From Anisodus tanguticus (Eukaryota; Streptophyta; Magnoliopsida; Solanales; Solanaceae), in NCBI GenBank assembly GCA_034509755.1, contig CM067551.1, positions 20,084,501 through 20,148,500 on the forward strand: DNA of 64,000 nucleotides, read 5' to 3'. Positions 23,276 to 36,600 of the stretch are shown piece by piece; within the stretch, counting starts at the first letter, position 1; every line of letters starts with the position of its first letter. The notes beneath the pieces are model-generated. The model saw only the letters and a program-made list of their open reading frames with translations. It made no database searches and was not told the origin of the DNA. Both the position numbers and the translations under genes were made by a program.

Positions 23276-24656
23276 TGTTGGTACTCTATTGTACTTTATA
23301 AAGCAGTACGGGAAGTAAATAACTATTACAAGTATTCGAAAGGATAAACAAATATTCAATATTCAGAAATTGAATCTTGTTGAAGAAATAGGCCAATCTT
23401 CAAAACTGCCGCAAGCTTGTTGTGTCTTGAATCTTGATAACCTGAAATCAAGAAACAACTAAATCTGATGGTTACAACGTTGTGTGTTGAGTCGAGTGAT
23501 TGCCCTCTGTCCTTAAGACAAGATTGCCCCGTATATATGCTTTTACGTTAGCGGGCAATAGTCTCCCAAGATAAAACAACACTTTAATCTCAACGCTACA
23601 AAGCCAATAGGTTGAGCCTGCCGAATAAAACAAATATGAATCGACTTGCTGAAGATATGGAAAAGGAAGGAAGAGATTCTATCTTCTCTTTTGTTTTATC
23701 TCTGTGTATATAGTGTGTCTCTGTTGTGTATATCTTGTGTATATAAGGGTCTTTGCTCACTGTTTTGCACTGATTTTCGTCACTGTTTTGCACTGATTTT
23801 GGCCACTGTTTTGTACTGATTTTGGCCATTGTTTTGTGGTCTTTTGTGACTGAAATATGCTGCTATTTTCATGTGCATTCTCTCACGTTATTGAGCCAAC
23901 AACAACTAAATATATAACATGGAGGAGGGGTTGTTCAACTACCCAAAACATGGCAGTTAATGGCCATTAGGAGGGCTGTAAATGGCAGTTTTAATGCCAT
24001 TAGAGTAACTTATTTATAGGTGGTTTATGGGTTGTTCATGGCCATTGAAGAAGGGCTGATAATGCAGGAGTTAATTATCCAAGTAATGGTTGATTAATGG
24101 CTCAAAAAACAGTTCCAACGGTTCCGTCACCCCAAAATCAACTTTCCAGAAACTCTGGGGACCAAACTGTAAATATTAAGCAATTTGGGGTCCAAAAAGA
24201 TAATATCAGAAAGTCCCCACAGCCCACAGCCCACGACCCAAGCCCGAGCCCGAGCCCGAGACCGGACGGGACGGGCGGGCTGCGGCGGCGCGCGTGTGGG
24301 CTTAGCCTTGAACCCAAGCACATCTAGGTACGCCCTCCTTTAAACATATGTGATACCCTTGGAGTCCCAAACCCTTTACCACATTAGAGACTTATATAGA
24401 GAGCAATTCTTCCTATTCCCACCGATGTGGTAGATTTGTCCCACACCATATTTCCATGCCCCAAACACCTTACTTCGTGGATCAATATCTCTTTCATTTC
24501 TCAACGAAATTTGACGATTTTTGGCCCTACGGTCATCTACTCACTTCGTAGATCATGCATGTGCGAAGAGACAAAGCCTCCAACATGCGGAACACTAGTG
24601 TTTAATTCATTAAATATGGGTGGATGCACCTCCCCGCCAAAGGCAAATTTCCAACA
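23276..24656 (-). repeat. 5' LTR of copia element
   Basis: It is the partner of 17905-19238 and has intact TG...CA ends. Differences from its partner include short tandem gains (extra CACTGTTTTGCACTGATTTT units near 23770) and changes in the GC-rich tract at 24240-24300. Confidence 0.9.
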
Positions 24657-24715
24657 TACACAGACCTTATCTCCACCTTGGTAGGTAGAGTGACTGTTTT
24701 CGGGAAACCTTGGCT
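24657..24715 (-). mobile_element. SINE, 5' half (split by copia insertion)
   Basis: It contains CTTGGTAGGTAGAGTGACTG, the reverse complement of a conserved Solanaceae SINE body segment, and continues the SINE interrupted at 17904. Confidence 0.65.
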
Positions 24716-25160
24716 CTTGAACCCGAACTATTACAATATTTAATTCTACCTCCTGTCCATATTATCTGTCTTTTAAAGTTATTGCATGCTCCTAAATTTA
24801 AAAAGATATTAGTAGCCTTAATGTTAACAAATATATCAGACAATCATTTCTACTAGTCTCCAAGGTGAACACACGAACAATTCTTGATGGTTCTAATGAA
24901 GTCTTTATAGAGATCCAACATATTCATGTGAAAATATGGGATGATCTTTTTTTCTTCCAGATCGAAGTCTCGAATAACATTGACAACTAACGATGTCCAG
25001 TAACCTCCAATGTCAAGAACCATTGTAGGATAGGCTTATCTTGAATTTCATTTTGCCAGCTTGTCCTAATACTCTATATATTTAATGCAATTAGCCCACA
25101 TGGACATGGGGCTATCTAATTTTCTTGATCACTAATTAGTCACAATATAGCAAAACAAAA
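24716..25160 (+). other. Upstream region of the proline-rich protein gene
   Basis: No repeat or open frame is recognised. There is a second TATA-like run at 25073-25083 (TCTATATATTT), which would give a longer leader. Confidence 0.4.
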
Positions 25161-25168
25161 TATAAAAT
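25161..25168 (+). promoter_or_regulatory. Candidate TATA box of the proline-rich protein gene
   Basis: TATAAAAT lies 125 bp upstream of the ATG. Start of transcription near 25190 would give a leader of about 95 nt rich in CA and TC. Confidence 0.5.
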
Positions 25169-25285
25169 ACTCACATTTTCCATCTACAAAGTCTCACTCA
25201 CTTGTTCATTTCCAACACCAAATAATCTCTTAGCTCTAGCAAAATACACATTATTAGCTCTTCCCACATTTTCACTTCCAAAAAA

Positions 25286-25687
25286 ATGGCTAAGGCTGTT
25301 GCATCATCCATTGCTCTTCTCCTCACTTTGAACATTCTCTTCTTCACAATGGTTACTTCAACTTACACCCCATGTCCACCAAAGACTCAACACAAGAATC
25401 CACCTACCCCATCAACATCCAAAGGTTACAATAAGTGCCCAAAGGACACACTAAAATTGAAGGTGTGTGCCAATTTATTGAATGACTTGGTGCATGTTGT
25501 TGTTGGAAGCTCACAGAGTTCATGCTGCTCTCTCATTGAAAATCTTGCTGATGTTGATGCTGCTGTTTGCCTTTGCACTGCCATTAAAGCTAATGTGTTG
25601 GGAACTCACCTTAATGCTACTGTTTCCCTTAGCTTGTTGCTCAACAACTGTGGAAAGACTGCCCCTAAAGGCTTCCAAAGCGCATAA
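25286..25687 (+). CDS. Hybrid proline-rich protein / 14-kDa 8CM protein (DC2.15-like)
   Basis: The product is 133 residues, the usual size of this family of secreted cell-wall proteins with a lipid-transfer-like fold (DC2.15, EARLI1 relatives). Residues 1-25 are a hydrophobic signal peptide. Residues 26-50 form a short Pro/Thr/Lys-rich linker with one Cys (C30). Residues 51-131 are the 8CM domain: C51, C61, C80-C81, C95-x-C97 and C122, with KANVLG and VSLSLLLN as in relatives. The eighth Cys, expected in the C-terminal GFQC, is Ser132 here (codon AGC). There are no introns, as in most members. The first ATG of the frame, with a purine three bases upstream, is taken as the start. Its exact partner lipid or wall polymer is unknown. 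Confidence 0.93.
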   Translation: MAKAVASSIALLLTLNILFFTMVTSTYTPCPPKTQHKNPPTPSTSKGYNKCPKDTLKLKVCANLLNDLVHVVVGSSQSSCCSLIENLADVDAAVCLCTAIKANVLGTHLNATVSLSLLLNNCGKTAPKGFQSA

Positions 25688-25895
25688 ATTAAACCACATC
25701 TCTGTTTTCTTCCGTTGTCTAGAACTTTTTCGGTGGATTTGAGTTGCACTATCAGTATTGTGTGTTTGTTTATGCATGGTTGCTTATTTTCTTAGGAAAT
25801 ATCATGTGGAGTTATTTTATTGTTTACACGGAAGCTGGTCGGCTCTCCTCTCCTTCTTTTCGATATTGTATTTTTTGTATCCCATTTTTATTAGT

Positions 25896-25906
25896 AATAA
25901 AATAAA
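25896..25906 (+). terminator. Poly(A) signals of the proline-rich protein gene
   Basis: Overlapping AATAAA hexamers at 25896 and 25901 lie about 210 bp after the stop, in a T-rich 3' untranslated region. Confidence 0.6.
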
Positions 25907-27198
25907 TTGTTTTAAGAAATTATAAGATGTTTGATCTCGGGAATCCGTTGTCAAGGTTTTGATATACGTACTCATTAACTTGTTTTCTTCATCAGTATGA
26001 CGTTTTCACTCTTTTTTTTTTCATTCCGCAATTTCCTCTTTCCTTTTTTATTGTCTTGCCAAGAAAGAATTTGAAAATGCTTCATGCAACATCATTGTCA
26101 TAAAGTGATCTTTTCCCGTAGAAGCATTCAATTTTCCTGTAGATCTTTTTATTACCTTGTGATAAAATTACATTATGGGTTCTAGTCTTCTAGACATCTC
26201 CAAGATTGCTTCAGCTACATATGTTTATGTTGTGGGGCCGGGGAAGTTTCTATAATGAGTCAAAAAAGTCGTTTTGAATCTCTAATCAGAATTAGTAGTG
26301 ACTTAGAATCCTTACCGAGGCCAAAAAGAGAAAGATTAACGTATGATTAGCAAAAATGGAGGGACATGATGCAAAAATCTAGAGAAGGCTAAGTAAACAT
26401 TCTTGAAGGCTTAGATGCCAACTGGAGAGTAAAATAAAAGCATGATGAAAACTCTAGCTAGCGATTTAAGCATGGTGCAAGTCAAGATTCACGTACCCGC
26501 GAAATTTAAGTCAGGATGCTCAATTATTTTTAATCTAATTTTTAAATTAGTGCACCTATAATCATATCCAGAGATTGAGTGCTCAGTCTGTTATTTCCTT
26601 GTTTTTACTGTACTAATTTTGCAATATTAATATGTGTGCTTAGGTTAACATAATGGATGCTTAACCACGCCAACATAGGTCCGCCGTTGTCTACAACCAT
26701 AGCATGTTCTTGAAGTAAAAAAAAAAAAAGAGTCAATAACAATAACTGTTTTTATTGTAAATAATAATTATATAGATAAGGTAAGTTACCTCTAAAATGA
26801 CCTGATAGTGTAAAAAGTTTTGTACATTGACCGTGCACAAAATTTGAACTCATTTTTCATATGACTTGTAGATATTTTGATTGTTGATTATTCCGACTTA
26901 TAATATTTCTTACGTAATTTCCAAATATGTAAATTTTATTTTAAAAAATTTAAAGATTCTATGTCGGATTTCTCAATCGAAATTAAAAAAATTTACTTTC
27001 AAAATTCGAATTGTGTAACGTACGAAACATATCATTTTAGAAAAGAAATGAAAGCAAGAAGCGTAGTTAATCAAAGGACACCAATCACTAACGTTAAAAT
27101 TAACTTGTTATTTCAACTTGCCGGGCCTCTTAATAGTACAATTCACTAATTGTAACGTCATTGATCAACTCCCCACTCTCCCCAACCACAAAACAAGG
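25907..27198. other. Intergenic region without recognised gene
   Basis: AT-rich, with scattered short frames (for example 26961-27149) that lack any family signature. A poly(A) run is at 26717-26729. Confidence 0.5.
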
Positions 27199-27211
27199 CA
27201 GTTGATGGGCT

Positions 27212-27314
27212 CGACGTGGTTTGCAGGCTATTGCGTCAGTCCGAGATTTACCCTGTGCGCACTCGAGAAAGTAGCGGTTGCTGGTTCCTTCGTAAAAAAA
27301 AAAAAAAAAAAAGT
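27212..27314 (+). mobile_element. tRNA-derived SINE with 13-bp target duplication
   Basis: The body contains GGTTTGCAGGCTATTGCG and CCCTGTGCGCACTCGAG and ends in a run of about 19 A. It is flanked by perfect CAGTTGATGGGCT repeats at 27199-27211 and 27315-27327. The length suggests a 5'-truncated copy. Confidence 0.8.
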
Positions 27315-27327
27315 CAGTTGATGGGCT

Positions 27328-27744
27328 GCCTTGCCAAGTACCCATCAATATAACTGGTTCTCGCTATTTGGGTCAATTTGTTTACGGGAAAGCAAGAACA
27401 GCTAGTGGACATTAAATTGACCTTTGCATACCACTTGTAATATCTCAGATTGAGTTGTCAAGGTATTGTTGGCTTCAATCAAATTCTGAAGTTTCGTGAT
27501 TTCCCAACACACGTAGCGTTTCGACATTTTGGATCTGAATTCACCCTTTTATGGCCACTGATTTTTTTTCTTTCTATTTTAATGTTAGATTTGTCTGAGA
27601 CAAACTATACAACAAACCCCTTTTCGCTTTTAACTGCTAACGGTTACTGAGCTATTACATAATCCCTATGTAACACCTTAGGACATGTTGCCAAAACTGT
27701 TGAATTGTCAATTCCAACCCGACTGATCACTTTTTGCCCTAGAG
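27328..27744. other. Intergenic region without recognised gene
   Basis: The 66-codon frame at 27450-27650 has no recognisable signature. Confidence 0.4.
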
Positions 27745-28505
27745 TCATGGGCAGAGCCACCTTATGCGAAGGGTGTTCAGGTGCACACCCTTAGCCGGAA
27801 AATTATGTGGTGTGCATAGGTTAAATGTTAGCTATTATGATTATATATTTAATTTTGCACAGTTGTTTACCCCAAAAAGGTACAGTTGAATTTATAAGTA
27901 ATTTTAAGAATACGTGGATTTATTTGTAATATAAGATGATAATCAGTTAAAAATAAGTAAGCAAATGAAAGAAACATGTAAGAAAAATAGCCTGAAATGC
28001 TGTAAACTTGGATGAATCTTCTCGGTTACGAGCCAAAATGAGAGCTAATGAGTATATTTCTTATAAGAATGAGAGATAATGAGTATATTTCTTATAAGAT
28101 TGAACGTACAAGTCCTGATAATGAGAATTGGATGTCCTTCCAATATGAAGGTTGAACTCTTTTTATAGCTATGAAATAAAAAGTAAATGACCGAGATTCT
28201 CTCTCAAATTAAATACAATTAAAGCTAATAAAGCCTTCTTAATGACAAAGAAGTAACGGTTGGCGTCATATCCGGAACGGATATGCACTAGATGCCTCCG
28301 GTGCTTCATCCGGTATCAACCGATTCAGTTGCATCCGGACTCTTGGTGCCTTATCCCGGTGCCATTTGTATCCGTCTCTGAACCCAACCATCTGTCATGC
28401 CTGATTTTCACCGTATACAAATAGCCTTAATACAAGTGTGCAGAATGTTTGCATACCCTTCGCCAAATTCCCTGACTCCGCCGGCGCTAGAGCCCTTAAT
28501 GAAAA
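27745..28505. mobile_element. Possible non-autonomous DNA transposon
   Basis: The left end (GGGCAGAGCCACCTTATGCG) and the inverted right end (CCGGCGGAGTCAGGG, then GCGAAGGGTATGCA) resemble the GGCGGAGCC-type ends of plant hAT MITEs. A 47-bp tandem duplication lies at about 28030-28110. No clean target duplication was found, so the boundaries are approximate. Confidence 0.3.
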
Positions 28506-29354
28506 ATAACCAGAGGGAAAAGTATAACTGGAAGTGAAGTATCAATTTAATGATTCCGTTTCTTTTCGAAACGAGTGTTTCATTTCATAAAATAAGAGAC
28601 CTATAGACTAAAAAGAATGTAAAATTTGATAACTGCCCAAGCACTCCTACATCATTAACGAGTTATGTCTAAAACTAAATAGGTGATGTTGTAAAACCTA
28701 TACGGACCGATTAACCAATGTTCACTGTTTAGTGTTTGCTCGCTATAGATTATTCTAACTGTGATCACAAATAAAAATGCGGAAACCCAAGAACAAATTG
28801 AAATGGAGGAAAAAGTTATTGTATACTTTACTTTACCCTTCACTTGACACCACTATGAGAATACTATCATCCTAGGTGGGACGGTTGTGATCCCTCTACT
28901 TGTAATCGGGTCCCGAATCAAGTCTTGAGATTGAAGTATTTCTTGATAGGGAGCGTTTTACCCCATAGTGGCAACTGAGAGCTCATTGGTATAGACACGG
29001 TCGCAAGTACAACTGTACTTTAGAAGTTGGGACACATTTGCATATGGCCAACTTTAATCTCAAGTCTCAATTACTGATAGACATGGTTAGTAAAGTTTGA
29101 TAAAATGTTATGTTCATCACTTAGATTTATGTTTAACCTTTCACAATGAATGAGAACAACAGATGATAAGTCTTTTGCAGAGAGAATAATTTAATCAGTT
29201 TCCTCAATCCTTATGATTAAGTTTTTATACATAATACATTGGTAGGATCCAATTGCTATCTTCCACCTTCCGAGGTGGTCTTCCAAAAATTCAAGAAGAA
29301 GAAAGAATGTCAAAAAATAGACAGAACCAAAAACAACCTTAAGTAAAAGTGCTA
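28506..29354. other. 3' flank of the antiporter gene
   Basis: No gene is seen. The part next to 29354 is the probable 3' untranslated region of the antiporter on the minus strand. Confidence 0.4.
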
Positions 29355-30661
29355 TCAGGGTTGTGAATGGAATTGAGGCTGCTGCCCTCTCATTTGTGTC
29401 CGAGGATTCGCATAGCTGAAGTTGAAGTGGTCATGTAGTTGCTGACCCGGGCTATCTGGTGTGAGAAGCTGATCTCCTGCCCCCATTCCTACATATTGTT
29501 GCACCACTAACACTGAAACAGCTGATGCCTGATCTGATGATGCCAATAGATCTCCTATTGCACCTAGCTCGGGGCACTCGCTCCAGTCAGTCAGTCCAGC
29601 TGTCAACGGCGATATAGTGCCTTGTCCTCTACCGACTATGAACAGGTCATGCGAAGTATCTATTGTCCTTATTGCTGCTACTGTCTCTTCTCCATGATTC
29701 ACTGCTCTTTCAATGTACACAACTGAATCATCGCTAGCTGTCCTTGCCCTGAACTCGCTGACATAGTCTTCGTCTAGTTGTTTTTCTTTGTCGTCATCTG
29801 TTACCACTGTTAGTACTGCTGGATCATTCATACTATTTTTCTTGAATCTGAACGCATTGCTTCAATTGCAGCTTCTCCAGGGAGGAATCTCATGACAGTG
29901 AGGTTGATCCCTGGATGTTCCCTCATTCTCAATCCGTAGGACAATGCTTCACGATCATCCGGTCCACCAAAGAACAGCACGGCCACATGGTGAGAAACTT
30001 GATTTGCTGCCAGCCTTGTGGATCCACTTAGTCCTCTGTCGACGAGTATCCCAACAGAACAAGGTGCATTTGCTAATACATTCTGGTTTATCGTTCGAAA
30101 AGCTGGATTTGTGACTTCCATTCCGCCATCAACTGTTTGTTGCTTGTGAAAAGGGATGATTAGGAATGCCACTCGCTTGTCCTCAGCTACCATGCAAATG
30201 TCTTCGTGCATGGTGGAGTAAGGGGAGATGGCAGTGAGTGGTTGCACAGAGACACATCCAACGTGCTGTTCAAAGTTCTCGAATGCATTGATAATGTGAT
30301 CCGATTGAGCTTGAGTTCTGTTAAGTGCTGGCCTTCCAGATCTTCGCGTATTATGGACGATAAGCATGGCGGACGAACGTCCAGTGAGCTCGACAAGGTG
30401 GAGGACGTATATACCTATTGGAGATTTCTTGGTAGGACAAGATGCTTCAAGAAGATTGATGATTGTCGGAACATTTCTAGGTGTGTGGATGCAAACCAGT
30501 ACCCTGAATTCGGTATCTGGTTTCGTACTTTGAACCGTTCTTCTTTTATATGACACAAACTTTCTTGCTGGCTTGTAAATCAATGTCACAATTGGGATGA
30601 TAATTGCAGTCATAAGCACAGCTACCATGACCAAAATAGCAAAAGTTTTCTCATCAAGAAC
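29355..30661 (-). CDS. CHX15: CHX15 exon 3 (cytosolic regulatory tail), frameshifted
   Basis: It starts at VLDEKTFAIL after the acceptor TTTGTAG. The first 277 codons are open to a TGA at 29830-29828. The remaining 158 codons are open in the next frame from 29831. The shift falls at an A5 run (plus-strand TTTTT at 29834-29838); one additional A would reconnect the frames. Homology is continuous across the break, so this is either a real lesion or a homopolymer sequencing error. Confidence 0.85.
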
Positions 30662-33600
30662 CTACAAAGCATGCATTGAGGTTAATAAGCAAATAGTACT
30701 AATACTAATTGATCTCTCTGTATGGTAAAAAGAAGATTAAGAATGTACCTTTTGGTCTTTACCAACATTGATCACAATCATCTCAATGAGTCCTTTGGCA
30801 TTCATTAATAGACCAAGAGTAATGCCTTCATAGAATGGTATTCTGTAATAGAGAGTTACAAGGACTGTTCCAGCAATCTTTCCAGCACAAGCTAGGACTA
30901 TGACTAGAAATAAAATGGCCCATGTACCAACTCCATCAATGGCGTTAATATCCGTCTTGAGACCACTAATCGCGAAAAAGAGAGGCAGCAAAAGCCCCGA
31001 AATGAAGTCCTCTAGCCTTTCAATAAGTGTCACGCCAAGGGGACCGTTAGGAATGACCAAGCCAAAGATAAAAGCCCCAAAAATAGAATGTGTTCCAATA
31101 GCATCCGTTATAAATCCACATATCATGACTCCTGTGAGGATGATGCATATAGAAAACTCACTAATAGCTTCGCCTTCTGGAGTTCGCCTTATCATCCATC
31201 CAACTAAAGGCCTAACAATTATAACGCAGAAAAAAACGAACGCTGCACTTGAGAGAAGCACCCAAACAGAAGCCAAAGCCATATTTTCATTCTCAGCAAA
31301 GGCAATGGCAAAAGCCAAGAGAACCCACGCGAGAATATCATTAATAAGAGCAGCCGACATGGCTATCCTACCAATTTCGGTGTTGATAAGTTTCAGCTCC
31401 GCGAGGATTCGTGCAAGAACAGGAAATGCTGTGACAGAAAGTGCAACTCCTAGGAAGAGTATGAAAGTTCCCTGTTTAGTATCTTGTGAACTCTTATGCA
31501 ACATGAAGGAGAACGAAATGCCTATTAGAAATGGCACTACCATCCCTGCTAGAGCTATAGGTATCGCTTTTTTGCCCGTTCTTCGGATTACAGCAATGTC
31601 CATTTCTACTCCAACCAGAAAAAGAAAGTAAAGAAGGCCTATATTTGCCATTGTCTCAAGGACCATCACACTTCTTAGAGGAAATATTGTATCAGCAAAT
31701 TTTTTACTTCTTCCTAATACTGATGGCCCCAAAATCACACCACCCTGTCACCATTGAAGACAACATTAGTCTACTTAATCAAACAAATGTAACAAACAAT
31801 CTACTACCCTCCATATAGAAGAAAATTTCGACACATTCATGAACATCCATCATATTATTTTATGACCAATTGACAAAAACGATCCTTAACTTTCACCTAG
31901 ACCAACATTTTTCAATTTCTCCAATCATCATTGTTTAGCTAATATTATATATGTTGCAGAAACCGAATATATACAGAGATTAAATCACAACTACTATATC
32001 TAAAGACAACTAATAATTAGTAATAGAGACAATAATAAAAAAGAACACCAAGAATTTACGAGGTTCGGCAAAATTGTATTTTTGCCTAGTCCTCGGACAT
32101 AACCAACTCAAATTTTATTCCACTCCAAAATTACAAGTGAAATACTACAAGAGAGAAAGAAGACTCAAATGTCTTAGAAGATGAGAAGGCAAGTGAGGGA
32201 TGGTTTCAAATGAACAAAACCCTTGCTATTTATAGAAGGAAAATTGCCTCACTAATGCCATGCATGACATCACTTAGAATGTGATCATGCAATGTAAATG
32301 CATTTACCAAGATGCTACAAAAGTGGCTTGTAATGTTCACATTTGTTTACATAGAATCTTGACAAATTTAACAAATCTCCACCTTAGCAAGATTCTGCAT
32401 TTTCAATTTTCTCTCAATGACAAATTTTGGTTGTGTCTTCAACTTCAATCTTCAATGTTCAACAATGTTGATCAAGTTCAAAAAATGTTGAAACATGACC
32501 GCAGTCACTACTTTCGTCAGTATATCGCAGGATTATCTGTAGTCCGAACTTTCTGCACCATGACTCCACCTTCTTCTATAATATCTCGTATAAAGTGCTA
32601 CCGAACATCAATATGCTTCGTCGATAAACTTGGTTCTTTGCTAATTGGATAGCACTTTGACTATCACAGAATACTGTGATGCTTTCTTGTTCAATACCAA
32701 GCTCTCTAAGCAAATCTTGAAGCCAAATTGCCTCCTTCACAGCCTCCATAATTGTCATGTACTCTGCCTCAGTCGTAAACAAAGCAATCGTTGACTGCAA
32801 CGTAGACTTTCAACTAACAGGTTCATATGTAAGAGTGAAAATATTACCAGTAGTTGATCTTCGTTTGTCCAAAACCAGCATAATTTAAGTCACAATATCC
32901 TACTAGATACTGACTTTCTTTCTACTAAAAAATCAAACCAACCTCTATAGTATTACAAATATACCGTAGAATTCATTTCACAGCTTGTTGATGCTCATTT
33001 CCTGGATCATGCATATACCTACTTACAACTCCAACAACATGTGAAATATCTGATCTTATGCAAACCATTGCATACATCAAGCTACCAACAACATTTGCAT
33101 ATGGTACTCTTGACATATATTATCGTTCAGCTTCATTCTTCGGCGACATAGCGACACTAAGCTTAAAATGAGAAGCAAGCTGAGTGCTAACTGACTTCGT
33201 TTTCTCATTCATTCCAAATCGATCTAGCATCCTCTTCAAGTATTCTTTCTGAGATAAACAAAGTTTCTTTGAATGTTTATCTCTTTTTATCTACATGCCA
33301 AGAATTTTCTTTGCCTCACCCAAATCCTTTGTCTCAAACTCCTTTCTTAGTTAAATCTTCAACTTCTCAATTTCCTCTTGACTTTTGAAAGCTATTAACA
33401 TATCATCAACATATAGGAGAAAATATATGATGGATCCATCTTCAAGCTTGGAAAATACACACAATGATCATATTTGCTTCTTCTATACCTCTTCTACAAC
33501 ATAAACTTGTCAAATCATTTGTACCATTGTATAGAAGATTGATTCAATCCGTACAATGATTTTTCAAGTTCGCACACCATATTTTCCTTTCCAGCAATTT

Positions 33601-36600
33601 TGAATCTTCATGGCTGAGTCATATAGATTTCTTCTTCCAAATCTCCATGTAAAAATGCGGTTTTTACATCCAACTAAACTAGTTCCAAATTCAATTGTGC
33701 TACCAAAGCCAACAAAATTCTAATGGAGGAGTAATTCACGATTGGAGAAAATACCTCATTATAATCAATTCATTCCTTTTGAGCATATCCTTTGGCCACT
33801 AATCTTGCTTTGTAGCGAACATCTTCTTAGTTAGGAAATCCTTCTTTCTTTACATATACCCATTTACACCCAATTGCTTTCTTACCCTTCGAGAGATTGG
33901 CCAATTTCCATGTGCGATTCTGATGAAGGGACTGCATTTCTTCATTCATGGAAATCCTCCACTTATCTTCTTCTGGACTTTGGACTGCATCTTTGTAAGT
34001 GATCGGGATACCATCAGCTACAATTGAGGTTGCATAAGCCACCATATCCATAAGACGAGCAGGTTTTCTTATTGTTCTTTTTGGCTTGCTAGTTGCTATT
34101 GATTCAAGTTGTTGTTGAGGTTCCTAAGTTGGAATCTCCCTCTGAACTGGCTCTTCTTCCAGAAGAAAATCTTCTGTTGTTTCTTCGTTTTTAGAAAAAT
34201 TAATTTTCTCTCAAACTCCACCTGCTTTGAAGCACCACCAGTTTGTTTGACATCTTCAACTGTTACCTTATCTGTGATGAATCCCTGTTATGACAGATTC
34301 ATCAAAGGTAACATCCTTACTGAATATAGTTTTTTCTTGTCTCTGGACACCATAAGTTGTATCCCTTGAATCCAGAAGTAATTCCCATAAATATAGCTTT
34401 CTTTGCTCTCGAATCCAATTTTGACTCTTTTACATGATAATATGCAATTGAGCCAATACACGCAAAGAATCATAATCTTCAACATGTTTTATATACCATT
34501 TTTCAAATGGTGTCTTGCCATCAATAGCGGCAGATGGTAGACGATTAATGAGATGGCATGCATATGTTATTGCCTCAGCCCAAAATTCATTGCCTAAGCC
34601 AACATTGGACAACATACACCGAACCTTCTCTAGAAAAGTCCAGTTCATGCATTCTATCACACTATTCAGTTGTGATGTATTTCTGACGGTGAAGTGCCTG
34701 ACGATGCCATCATCTTCACAAATCTTATTGAAAAGATTATTTTTGTATTCTCCACCATTGTCTGTACGAAGACACTTGATCTTTCTGCCTGTTTGAGTCT
34801 CCATCATCGCCTTCCATTTGAGAAAAATTTCCAACACTTCATCTTTAGTTTTCATTGTATACACCCACACTCTTCGGTAAAAGTCATCAACAAAGGTTAT
34901 AAAATAGTGCTTCCCATCTAATGAATGTGTTTTGGAAGCATCCCAAACATCAGAGTAAACATAATCCAAAATACCTTTAGTATTATGAATAATTATTCTA
35001 AATTTAACCATTGTTTGTTTCTCCTTGACACAATGCTCACAAAACTCCAAATTGCAAGCCTTTACTCCTTTTAACAATCTTTGATCTGATAAAGATTTCA
35101 AGAATTTTCCTCCAGCATGTCTCAAACGCATGTGCCATAGCCTGGTCGTTGCTACCTCATTGTCATCACTGGATGTCACTGTCGTTGTCCCAATAATTGT
35201 ACTACCGTGATAGTGGTACATGTTATTTTTCAGAATTCCCTTCATTACCACCAGTGCGTGCACCGGAGCATATTCTCATTATCCCATTTTCTGCAACGAC
35301 TTTGAACCCCTTTGACTCTAGGGCTCCCACAGAAATGAGATTTTTCTTCAAATCTCGTACATATCGAACATCTGTTAATCTTATGATTGATCCATCATGG
35401 TTCCTTAATCGGATTGAACCTATATCATATGCGGCAAGAGGATTGTTATTTGCGGTGTGAATAACTCCACATTCTCCTTCTTGAAAATAAACCAACCAGT
35501 CCTGGTTGGAATACATATGATAGCTACAAGCTGAGTCCATAAGCCATACGTCAGATGGTCTGGATGGATCCATTGTAACTAGTGAGAAATTAGAATCATC
35601 ACAATCAGCTACATTTGAATGCATGACAACCTTCGCATTGTTAGGTTTGACTTTGTTTTTCAACTTTGGACAATCTTTCTTCTAGTGCCCTTTTTCTCAG
35701 CAAAAAGCGCATTCATCTTTGTTTAATCTAGATCTTGACTTGAGTCTTCCTTTCTTCGTTCTCATTTGATTTTGAGAATGACCTCTCACGACCAATGCTT
35801 CTCTTTCTCCAACTTTTTGTTTCTCTCTCTTTCGTTGTTTATAATTGTACAAGGCAAAAAAAACTTCTTTTCGTAGAGTAGTTTCGAGGTGCTCGTACTC
35901 ATCGAGAAGTGAACTTAACAACATTAAGGACATATCTCCATCACTCAAAGTCACGTTCATATTTTGCAAATTTGTAGCCAACTTATTAAAGCTGGTGATA
36001 TGATCATTCATTGTGGTACCAGGAACATATGTGAAGCGTAGCAACCTTTTTTTCATGTAGAGTTTATTTTGACTATTTTTCTTCAAGAATTTATCCTCCA
36101 ATTCATTCCAGAATTTACTTGCAGAAATTTCCTTCGTGTATGGATACTTATGTTCTCTTGCAAGGTAAGATCGAATGGTACCGCAAGTAACACGGTTGAT
36201 AATCTTCCAATTTTCTTTTCCTATACTATCTGGTTTCTTTTCTTCTATGGCAATATATCGCCCTTGTTTTAAACGGACATCAAAAACCTTGCCTTGCCAC
36301 ATCCCGAAATGTCCTGACCCGTAAAAAATTTCAACTGTAAATTTCGCATTTGACACAATTCTTGGCATAAGCGAATATGCCAATGACGTATTAGTGACAC
36401 CCAATGTGGATTCTTCATTTTTCTTGTCTTCCATTTCTACTACACATACTATTTATTAGTTAACAATACATAAGACCAAAGTAATTATTTTCTGATGTAG
36501 AAGTTCAGACTGTGCTGCAACCACGGAGCATACTCAGACAAAACCTTGACTCTGATATCAATTGTTGCGGAAGCTGAATATATAGAGAGTGATTAAATCA

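Larger units (their letters stand above)
17905..24656 (-). mobile_element. Ty1/copia retrotransposon, decayed full-length, TSD TACAC
   Basis: LTRs of 1334 and 1381 bp with TGTTGG...CCAACA ends flank a 4.0-kb interior. Perfect 5-bp duplications TACAC lie at 17900-17904 and 24657-24661. The minus-strand order is 5' LTR (right), gag, integrase, RT, polypurine tract, 3' LTR (left), which is the copia order. All coding parts are fragmented, so it is inactive. It interrupts a SINE. Confidence 0.9.

Noticed and set aside
30900..31631. 243-codon plus-strand frame
   Set aside because: It lies antisense to CHX15 exon 2 and shows no domain; a shadow of a strongly coding region.
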